Shown here one piece after another: positions 53,401 to 59,117 of a stretch of 64,000 nt of DNA. The stretch covers positions 73,382 to 137,381 of the forward strand of contig URCI01000003.1 of assembly GCA_900546345.1 (NCBI GenBank), written 5' to 3'. The position numbers and the translations under genes were made by a program. Every line of letters starts with the position of its first letter. The stretch's first letter is position 1. The stretch comes from an uncultured Prevotella sp. (GTDB lineage Bacteria; Bacteroidota; Bacteroidia; Bacteroidales; Bacteroidaceae). The notes under the pieces are model-generated. The model saw nothing but the letters and a program-made list of their open reading frames with translations, ran no database searches and was not told where the DNA came from.

Positions 53401-53917
53401 TCATGACATTCCTGGATTGATACGTGCCATGGGTGGTCGCAAGGCGTTTGTACAGAAGCTCGACACACTCTTTGGCTTCCGACATGACGGGCGTCGTGAC
53501 AGTACCTGTTATTATTGGCATGGCAATGAGCCTTGTCATCATATCGCCTATCTCTATGCTCTGGCCGGTGAGCCGTGGAAGACCCAGCTGCTGGTGGGTG
53601 ACATTCTGCGCTCGGAGTACCTCGACGTGCCCGGTGGCCTCTCGGGTAACGACGATGCCGGGCAGATGAGTGCCTGGCAGGTGTTCTCCATGCTCGGCTT
53701 CTATCCCGTCTGCCCCGGCAGTGCCGACTATGTTATCGGCCTTCCGCAGTTCCGCCGCGCGCGCATCGGTCGTCTGACGATAGAAACGCAGGGCGAGGGC
53801 AGCTATATCCAGCGCATGACGTGGAACGGCGAGCCCTACAGCCACTATGTCCTTACCCATGAGATGATTGCCGCTGGAGGACGATTGATCGTTGAACTTG
53901 GCGAGAAGCACAATTGA
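50480..53917 (+). CDS. Histidine acid phosphatase - GH92 alpha-mannosidase fusion, exported
   Basis: 1145 residues with a signal peptide (IAISTLLLCAIFLCTLPLAA). Residues ~40-420 are a branch-2 histidine phosphatase: HYGRHGSRW with nucleophile H86, and the proton donor pair H335-D336 in RFGHDTALYRLL. From ~437 (GTDYAVTSSVG) a complete GH92 follows, including YYWHGNEPCHHIAYLY (catalytic acid position) and LSGNDDAGQMSAWQVFSMLGFYPV (D1058, D1059). The frame is continuous. The phosphatase removes phosphate monoesters, the mannosidase removes terminal alpha-mannose. Linked in one exported chain, they suggest a phosphorylated mannose substrate. Phytate-like substrates are an alternative for the first domain. 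Confidence 0.9.
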   Translation: MKTKASVVCQLQPCRWIAISTLLLCAIFLCTLPLAAQKRSGLNAFTQTAYQRMGGIYYAYPVPPDNCFAPTPEGYHLVCISHYGRHGSRWMTSDKRYEWLWKQFENEKLLTRRGRSVRSRLKKICDNARGNGGQLSPVGVRQQQGLAARMASRFPQMFGPESRVTARASVVRRCRKSMEAFVQEMEKQHPGVRIDMRTDSADMQWMSHESPDEMLLKLQTDKSWSLPTRRLFASLFRHPETIADTARLFSELYAVASDLQDVDLPGLSLYDLFTPDEMRYCYLRSCREMRYENGMDPANHGIPAQCAANLWGNFVLCADSVLDSGKPGVTLRFGHDTALYRLLSLLGASPVADDSLNLEQLVPMAANLQMLFYRNPQDSVVVAFYLNERPMSLKGIHPAFTLDTWKVPYYSWTALKRHLQHYLDRQKWTDRTRAINTMVGTDYAVTSSVGRYGKGSEEHGQTLPAVLVPHGMNFWTPQTQDTEQKCRAPYYYRDSLFQGFRASHWLVGGCTQDYGSFTLMPMTGRLRLKPEERATPFSHSDELSHPYYYGVYLPKEKLMTEMTATSRAAIFRFMPDEAGQLHVVVNPNSDYREGFVAVDSARQCVWGYNPVHRIYQGWGERAGFSGWFVVQFQRPFRQCGVKDSVAFVTLDVKAGEQVLVKAATSFTGIDGAWRNLHAELPDWDFLGTRLALDSIWQDELRTIKVDDSDEAKVGQFYGALYRTAFEPHAISDVDGRYPAFASGQPMMPDSANMGRTRYMDFSMWDIYRAESPLLLLTHPQMASDMIQSLGGMYREGGWMPIFPCWNSYTSAMIGDHAASLVADAVVKGLCRTHPFDTNTVYAGLRKNAFESPKSYQDYTNGMGRRALKSWLRYGYIPLEDSVKEAFHTREQVSRTLEYAYDDYCVAQVAKALNQKKDYLTLMRRSHNWVNVLNPRTGWADGRHANGRWLMNRDLTSRLPFITEGAVMHYSFYVPHDIPGLIRAMGGRKAFVQKLDTLFGFRHDGRRDSTCYYWHGNEPCHHIAYLYALAGEPWKTQLLVGDILRSEYLDVPGGLSGNDDAGQMSAWQVFSMLGFYPVCPGSADYVIGLPQFRRARIGRLTIETQGEGSYIQRMTWNGEPYSHYVLTHEMIAAGGRLIVELGEKHN

Positions 53918-53968
53918 AGTTTTTGAGGGCCGTTTTAGAACATAAAAACAAAAATATGAGAGTGGTTC

Positions 53969-53999
53969 TTGCATATTCCAAGGAAAAGTCCTAACTTTG
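53969..53999 (+). promoter_or_regulatory. Canonical promoter with no gene behind it
   Basis: TTG (53969-53971), 20-base spacer, TAACTTTG (53992-53999). It matches the consensus as well as the rRNA promoter does, yet no credible open frame follows before the sigma-factor gene at 54366. Confidence 0.75.
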
Positions 54000-54005
54000 C
54001 ACCAG

Positions 54006-54090
54006 CTCAACCATCGGAGGGCGCCATAAGGAAGTGGCACTGGATAAGACGGGGTTCATCACCTCGACTGTCCAGTGCCACTTCTTTCGT
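54006..54090 (+). ncRNA. Candidate small RNA (about 85 nt)
   Basis: Starting about seven bases after the promoter at 53969-53999, the sequence runs into a perfect 14-pair stem, GAAGTGGCACTGGA (54031-54044) with TCCAGTGCCACTTC (54071-54084), loop 26, then TTTCGTT. Promoter plus terminator-like hairpin without a frame is the pattern of an independent small RNA. The hairpin may otherwise be the terminator of the preceding gene with the promoter box fortuitous. Confidence 0.45.
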
Positions 54091-54115
54091 TATGCGACAT
54101 TAAACAATTAGATAG

Positions 54116-54169
54116 ATGAACACGATTAGAATTTTTATGAACGATTACATCATGGAGAGGGAAGTCTGA
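54116..54169 (+). pseudogene. Remnant of a GNAT acetyltransferase C-terminus
   Basis: The frame reads ...RIFMNDYIMEREV-stop; the GNAT at 49824-50336 ends GFFMNDYIMEKKI-stop. Seven residues in a row match, at the same distance from the stop codon, and the DNA agrees at most positions (ATGAACGA, ATCATGGAGA). Nothing upstream resembles the rest of the gene, so only the tail survives. Confidence 0.5.
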
Positions 54170-54181
54170 AACTTAGCGAAC

Positions 54182-54262
54182 CCTCGAAAAAGTGTAGACT
54201 TTGACTAATTGAACCATCGAAAAAGTGTAGGGCTCGGCCTTTTTTATCCTCGAAAAAGTGTA
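54182..54262 (+). repeat. Three-unit 33-bp array upstream of the ECF sigma gene
   Basis: TCGAAAAAGTGTA begins at 54184, 54217 and 54250, exactly 33 bp apart. The last copy runs into TATCTTTG, the -7 box of the sigma-factor gene. The intervening bases are not conserved. Confidence 0.85.
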
Positions 54263-54268
54263 TCTTTG
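54261..54268 (+). promoter_or_regulatory. -7 box (TATCTTTG) of the ECF sigma operon
   Basis: TATCTTTG follows the third 33-bp repeat unit and lies 98 bases before the ATG at 54366. No standard -33 box is present; an activator or other sigma factor binding the repeat units is possible. Confidence 0.5.
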
Positions 54269-54365
54269 TAAATATACTTACCAAGTAGAATGGTGAAATC
54301 TTGCTTGAGGGGTTAACATTCTCTTCGCTGAGGGGTATTGATAATAAAAAGACACGAGACAGACG

Positions 54366-54857
54366 ATGGACAGACAGCATGTTGAACAACTCTTTCGCCG
54401 GCATTACCTCCGCATGTATGCTGTGGCCAGCTCCCTGCTCTATGATGGGCAGGAGAGCGAGGACGTGGTGAGCGAGGTCTTCGCCCATCTGTTAGAGAGC
54501 GACACCGAGCTGCTGCCCGCTTCAGCCGAAGGCTACCTGATAGTGGCCGTGCGCAACCGCTGTCTAAAGCGGCTGCGCGACAAGAGCAACCGCGAGCGCA
54601 TCCTCCGCCTCTACACCGACGAAGCGCACGACGGCGATGACTGGCAGGACGACGAGCGCCGACTCAAACAGCTGCGCCAACTCGCCCATACGCTGCTCTC
54701 ACCGCAGGAGCTGCATCTCTTCACGCTGCGCTTCCTCGACGGCAAGGACTACAAGGCCATCTGTGCCGAGACGGGTATCAGTCGCATCGCTGTGTGGAAA
54801 CATCTGTCGCATATCGTCAAAGTGTTGAAAGAAAACTTCAAATCCCCAGAGCCATGA
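54366..54857 (+). CDS. ECF-type RNA polymerase sigma factor
   Basis: 163 residues with the two ECF regions: sigma-2 (FRRHYLRMYAVASSLLYDGQESEDVVSEVFAHLLE) and sigma-4 (LLSPQELHLFTLRFLDGKDYKAICAETGISRIAVWKHLSHIVKVLKENF). It directs RNA polymerase to a small regulon. It overlaps the anti-sigma gene (ATGA, 54854-54857), which ties their production together. The arrangement sigma, FecR-like protein, TonB receptor is the cell-surface signalling trio known from FecI/FecR/FecA. Confidence 0.93.
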   Translation: MDRQHVEQLFRRHYLRMYAVASSLLYDGQESEDVVSEVFAHLLESDTELLPASAEGYLIVAVRNRCLKRLRDKSNRERILRLYTDEAHDGDDWQDDERRLKQLRQLAHTLLSPQELHLFTLRFLDGKDYKAICAETGISRIAVWKHLSHIVKVLKENFKSPEP

Positions 54858-55585
54858 ACTATTCCGATGAAGAGAAGATCAAGCGCCTACTTGACGCGCA
54901 GGAGCACCCGGAACACTACACCGACGAGGAACTCCGTGAAATCATACACGATGCCCGACCGCTCGCCCAATTGAAACGCGCCCTCGCAGAAGAGCGGGCC
55001 GATGACGAGGACATCAACGTGGAGAAAGCATGGAAGGCGTTCAGCCTGTCGCATCCTGACAGTTCCCGTTCCAATAAATCTGAAACGGCTTCCAGTGGCT
55101 TGTCATCCATGGAGTCTCACCCCACCGCCCAAGCCTCCCGTCGGCGCGTTCCCCGTTGGCTGCATGTGGCTGCGGTCTTCCTCGGCTGTGTCTTGCTTGC
55201 CGGTGTTGCCTTTGCTGCCATGACGCGCCTGGGCTGGATTCGCAGTCCCTTTGTCGCACAGAAGCCAGAAGTGGCGCAGCGCGCTCCCGTCATAGCAGTG
55301 CCGCGTGAAACCACCTCCACTGCCGACAGCCTCGCGCCAAAGCAGGAGACGAAGAAGCCGGCACCCGTCGTCAAGGTCTTCGACAATGCCACGTTGACTG
55401 ACATTCTTAACGAGATGGGACGCTACTATGGATTGAAGATAATCTTTCGTAATGAATCTGCCAAAACCATTCGCTTGCACTTTGAGTGGGACCAGGCTAA
55501 GTCCATTGACGCCAACATTGCCATCCTCAACGGCTTCCAGCAGATTACCATCACACGTAACGGTGACACCCTTAACGTAGAATAG
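54854..55585 (+). CDS. FecR-like anti-sigma factor with DUF4974 C-terminus
   Basis: 243 residues from the ATG that overlaps the sigma stop. The cytoplasmic N-terminal ~115 residues are charged (NYSDEEKIKRLLDAQEHPEHYTDEEL) and would hold the sigma factor; one membrane span (LHVAAVFLGCVLLAGVAFAAM) follows, then a periplasmic linker and a C-terminal DUF4974 domain (VKVFDNATLTDILNEMGRYYGLKIIFRNES ... LNVE is its extent). The central FecR beta domain is shortened compared with full-length members, so this is a compact form. It presumably contacts the STN domain of the next protein. Confidence 0.82.
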   Translation: MNYSDEEKIKRLLDAQEHPEHYTDEELREIIHDARPLAQLKRALAEERADDEDINVEKAWKAFSLSHPDSSRSNKSETASSGLSSMESHPTAQASRRRVPRWLHVAAVFLGCVLLAGVAFAAMTRLGWIRSPFVAQKPEVAQRAPVIAVPRETTSTADSLAPKQETKKPAPVVKVFDNATLTDILNEMGRYYGLKIIFRNESAKTIRLHFEWDQAKSIDANIAILNGFQQITITRNGDTLNVE

Positions 55586-55587
55586 CT

Positions 55588-58131
55588 ATGAGAAAGATAT
55601 ACCTATTATTATATATTCTCCTGTTAGGTGCCGTCCAAGCCTATGCCCAGCGTGTGAGCCGCGACTTCCGCAACGTGACGATGCCCGTGGCCCTGCAGCA
55701 GCTCGGCGGCATGACCCACCGCTACACCATCAACTTCATCTATAACGACTTGGAGGACTTCCGTGTGACGGCATCGGTCAGGGGAGAGACCATTCCCGAG
55801 GCCATCCGACACCTCATCGGCTTCTATCCCATCTCGATGACGATGGTGGGCGACAGCATCATCAACGTGGAGTGCTCACAGAAGACAACATTGAGATACA
55901 AGGGGCGCGTGATTGACGAAAAGGGCGAGCCTGCCGAGTATGCCAATGTAGTGCTGCTCTCTCCCGCCGACTCTTCGTTCCTTGCCGGAGGCGTGAGCAA
56001 CGAGAGCGGCTATTTCGTCATTCCCTGCAATGTGCGACACGTCATCGCCAAGGTGACCTACGTGGGCTACAAGACCAAACTGTGGACCGCTGCCTCGCCT
56101 GACCTCGGCACCATTCGCCTGCAAGCCGACCGCTATACGCTGAAAGGCGTGACGGTGAAGACGCAACGGCCACAGTATCGTGCCGCTAAGGGTGGCATGA
56201 CCATCGACGTGGAGCACTCGGTGCTGAGCAAGATGGGCACCGCCGTCGATGTGCTCGGACAGCTGCCGCGTGTCACGGCATCGGGCTCCGACATCAAGGT
56301 GTTTGCCAAGGGCACGCCGCTCATCTATATCAACAATAAGAAGGTGACCGACAACCGCGAATTGACTGAACTGAAATCAGAGAACATCAAGAACGTGGAT
56401 GTCATCACCGCACCCGGCTCGCAGTACGATGCCACGGTAAAGAGCGTCATCCGCATCCGCACCCGTAAGCCAGCGGGCGAGGGATGGAGCGTGAGGAACG
56501 ATGCCAACGCAAAATACAACACGATGTGGGCAGGATATGACCAAGCTACCGTCAAATACCGTATCAAAGGACTGGAACTGTCTAACACCACGGCTCTCTA
56601 TAGCCAAGTGTTCAAAGAGGACATCAACACGGGCTACACACTCATGTCCAAGGACAACACCATCAACATCGACCAGCATTTCAAAGATGCTTCCCGGGAG
56701 AAAGTGTTATCACAGACCTTTCGCTTGAGCTACGACTTCAATGCGGACAATTCCATCGGTGGCAGTTATTGGTTCTACAAGACCTTGTCAAACAACATGG
56801 ATGCGAACAGCAGCCAAAATGTCACGCGCAACAGTGCCTATGAGGGTTCCATCCTGCAAAGTCAGCGCCAGCACAGGGATGTAGGACCACGCAACGAGGC
56901 TGACTTCTACTATACGGGCAAGCTCGGCAACTGGAGCATCGACTTCAATGCCTCTTATCTCCACATGAAATATATGCTGAGCCAGCAGAGCACGGAGACC
57001 AGCACGGAGTTAGGCGACCGCAATGTGGCAAGCAACGGCGGACAGCGCAGCGACCTGTGGGCTGGGAAACTTGTCGTGACGCACCCGGTAGGGAAGGGTA
57101 CGCTCTCGTTTGGCTCGGAATATACGCATACAAAGAGTGTGGGCTTTTATGTCAACAGCGAGAACTATGTGCCTGCCTCCAGCACCAAGCTCTATGAGGC
57201 AAACATAGCGGGCTTCGCTGACTTCTCCTTGCCTTTCGGTTACTATGAGCTCGACGCCGGACTGCGCTATGAGCATGTCACGACCGACTACTACAGCTTT
57301 GGCAAACGTGAGCAGGAGCCGAGCCGGCGCTATGGCAACCTCTTTCCCAACCTCTCGCTGTCATGGAATAAAGACTTGTGGTCATGGCAGTTGTCTTACA
57401 CCATGAAGACCTCCCGACCGGGATACAACAACCTGCGCAACTTCATGCAGTACGATAGCCGTTATCTCTATGAGGGCGGCAATCCCTACTTGCGCCCGGA
57501 ATATACCCACAACGTGGAGCTGTCGTTCGAGCATAAATGGCTGAGTGCCTCCGTCGATTACGACTATGTCCACAAGCCCATGCTTCATGCCTTTGGCTTG
57601 TACGACAACCAGGAGATAGCCTATTTCTCGGTTCGCAACATGGGGCACTATCAGACGCTCAGTGCTTCCATGACGGCCTCACCGACATTCAGTTGGTATC
57701 ATCCCTCTTGGGAAATAGACTATTCCCAATTGTTCTTCCGTGAGCCCACCAGTCTTTGCTCCAACCATCCCTCGTTTTCCTTCATACTCCGCAACAGCCT
57801 CGTCTTTCCGCATAGTTGGCTGGCGGGTATCGACTTCTATGGCTACACCGACAGCTATGAACCGATGCGGCGGTCAGCAGGTTTTGTGACCGTGTACGCG
57901 CGGTTGCGCAAGTCGTTCTTCAAAAACCGCCTCGTCTTCCTCCTCCAAGCCTCAGACCTGACCAAGAGCAATCGTGAGCGGTGGACGTATTATGGTACTG
58001 ATGTCATCAGCCGAAAGGATGCCAACAATTTCACGCGCAGCATCTCGCTCACCGTGACCTATAACTTCAACGCCTCGCGCAGCCGCTACAAGGGAACGGG
58101 TGCAGGAAACGAAGAAAAGAAGAGACTGTAA
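55588..58131 (+). CDS. TonB-dependent outer membrane receptor with STN signalling domain
   Basis: 847 residues with signal peptide (IYLLLYILLLGAVQAYA). N-terminal STN domain (about 22-95, FRNVTMPVALQQLGGMTHRYTIN), carboxypeptidase-regulatory-like domain (about 105-180, YKGRVIDEKGEPAEYANVVL, VTYVGYKT), a plug-like part (about 190-290) and a barrel of the outer-membrane beta-barrel family 3 type. It starts two bases after the FecR stop. The STN domain would signal ligand occupancy to the anti-sigma factor. Ligand (siderophore, haem, glycan or peptide) is not evident; the absence of a SusD partner argues against a Sus-type glycan. Confidence 0.87.
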   Translation: MRKIYLLLYILLLGAVQAYAQRVSRDFRNVTMPVALQQLGGMTHRYTINFIYNDLEDFRVTASVRGETIPEAIRHLIGFYPISMTMVGDSIINVECSQKTTLRYKGRVIDEKGEPAEYANVVLLSPADSSFLAGGVSNESGYFVIPCNVRHVIAKVTYVGYKTKLWTAASPDLGTIRLQADRYTLKGVTVKTQRPQYRAAKGGMTIDVEHSVLSKMGTAVDVLGQLPRVTASGSDIKVFAKGTPLIYINNKKVTDNRELTELKSENIKNVDVITAPGSQYDATVKSVIRIRTRKPAGEGWSVRNDANAKYNTMWAGYDQATVKYRIKGLELSNTTALYSQVFKEDINTGYTLMSKDNTINIDQHFKDASREKVLSQTFRLSYDFNADNSIGGSYWFYKTLSNNMDANSSQNVTRNSAYEGSILQSQRQHRDVGPRNEADFYYTGKLGNWSIDFNASYLHMKYMLSQQSTETSTELGDRNVASNGGQRSDLWAGKLVVTHPVGKGTLSFGSEYTHTKSVGFYVNSENYVPASSTKLYEANIAGFADFSLPFGYYELDAGLRYEHVTTDYYSFGKREQEPSRRYGNLFPNLSLSWNKDLWSWQLSYTMKTSRPGYNNLRNFMQYDSRYLYEGGNPYLRPEYTHNVELSFEHKWLSASVDYDYVHKPMLHAFGLYDNQEIAYFSVRNMGHYQTLSASMTASPTFSWYHPSWEIDYSQLFFREPTSLCSNHPSFSFILRNSLVFPHSWLAGIDFYGYTDSYEPMRRSAGFVTVYARLRKSFFKNRLVFLLQASDLTKSNRERWTYYGTDVISRKDANNFTRSISLTVTYNFNASRSRYKGTGAGNEEKKRL

Positions 58132-58153
58132 ACTAAGCCGCTTTGCTTAATTT

Positions 58154-58205
58154 ATAAAACGCACAAAGGCCTCCCCGAAACCGGAGAGACCTTTGTGCGT
58201 TTTAT
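58154..58205. terminator. Bidirectional terminator between convergent genes
   Basis: ATAAAACGCACAAAGG (58154-58169) pairs with CCTTTGTGCGTTTTAT (58190-58205), a 16-pair perfect stem with A and T flanks, usable from both sides. Confidence 0.92.
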
Positions 58206-58222
58206 ACTTTTCTCTTCTTTGC

Positions 58223-58939
58223 TTAGTTATCGCTCTTGCCGAAGATGCGGAGCAGATAGAGGAAGAGGTTGATGAAGTCGAGGTAGAGTTCCAGTGCACC
58301 GAGCAGGGCAATCTTCTGCGAACTCTCGCTCATGTCGGGCTGCATGGCCAAAGCTTGTTTGATGCGCTGGCTGTCCCAAGCGGTGAGACCCACGAAGAGC
58401 AGCACACCGATATAGCTCAGTATCAAGTCAAAGCCCGAGCTGCGCAGGAACATGTTCACCACCGAGGCGATGATGAGACCGATGAGAGCCATGAACAGGA
58501 TGTTGCCAATCTTGGCCAGGTTGGTCTTTGTGACATAGCCGTAGAGGGCCATGGCGCCAAAAGTGCCGGCAGAGATGAAGAATACCTCAGTGATGCTCGT
58601 CATGGTGTAGACGAGGAAGATGCTCGACAGCGTCACGCCGTTCAGCGCCGAGTAGATGACGAAGAGGGTTGTGGCCGTCGACAGTGACAGCTTGTCGATG
58701 CGTGCCGTGGTGTAGAACACCAGACCGAGCTCGGCAATGAGCAATACCCAGATGGCAGCACGGCTGCTATACAGGGCGGTGAGGAGGTGGGGGCTGCTGG
58801 CCACGCCAAAGGCGCACACGCCCGTGATGACCAGGGCTAGTGCCATCCAAACATATACCTTGCGCATCAGGGCGGGGAAGGCGGTAGAGAGTGCACCCTC
58901 GCGCTGACGGACGATTTGTTCCAAATCTTGTACTTCCAT
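58223..58939 (-). CDS. Bax inhibitor-1/YccA-family membrane protein
   Basis: 238 residues from the ATG at 58939; longer in-frame options run into the promoter. Seven hydrophobic spans (for example VYVWMALALVITGVCAFGV, AAIWVLLIAELGLVFYT, TTLFVIYSALNGVTLSSIFLVY, LFMALIGLIIASVVNMFL) and the family's conserved end (SQKIALLGALELYLDFINLFLYLLRIFG, with the paired Asp region). BI-1/YccA proteins are pH-sensitive calcium-leak or protease-modulating membrane proteins. Bacterial function is poorly defined. Confidence 0.92.
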   Translation of the reverse strand: MEVQDLEQIVRQREGALSTAFPALMRKVYVWMALALVITGVCAFGVASSPHLLTALYSSRAAIWVLLIAELGLVFYTTARIDKLSLSTATTLFVIYSALNGVTLSSIFLVYTMTSITEVFFISAGTFGAMALYGYVTKTNLAKIGNILFMALIGLIIASVVNMFLRSSGFDLILSYIGVLLFVGLTAWDSQRIKQALAMQPDMSESSQKIALLGALELYLDFINLFLYLLRIFGKSDN

Positions 58940-58980
58940 TGTTTTTTGTCGTTTAAATGTGAATCGTTCTGTTTTTACTG

Positions 58981-59011
58981 CAAATATATTGCTTTCCATT
59001 CGCAAAAGCAA
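58981..59011 (-). promoter_or_regulatory. Canonical promoter of the BI-1 family gene
   Basis: On minus: TTG (59009-59011), 20-base spacer, TATATTTG (58981-58988), about 42 bases before the ATG at 58939. Confidence 0.8.
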
Positions 59012-59084
59012 GAAATGTGCCAATAATAGTGCACTATTTAATGTTTTTTGTGCTCGCTGTCTTCTGCTTTTGACGGCTTTTCAG

Positions 59085-59092
59085 TAATTTTG
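59085..59092 (+). promoter_or_regulatory. -7 box (TAATTTTG) of the M16 peptidase gene
   Basis: TAATTTTG fits TAnnTTTG and lies 26 bases before the ATG at 59118. The -33 box is not clear. Confidence 0.5.
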
Positions 59093-59117
59093 TGTTGTAT
59101 TCATATATTCCCACAAG

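Noticed and set aside
54150..54488. 112-codon minus-strand frame with LHFFEGS-like repeats
   Set aside because: The repetition is the translation of the non-coding 33-bp array.
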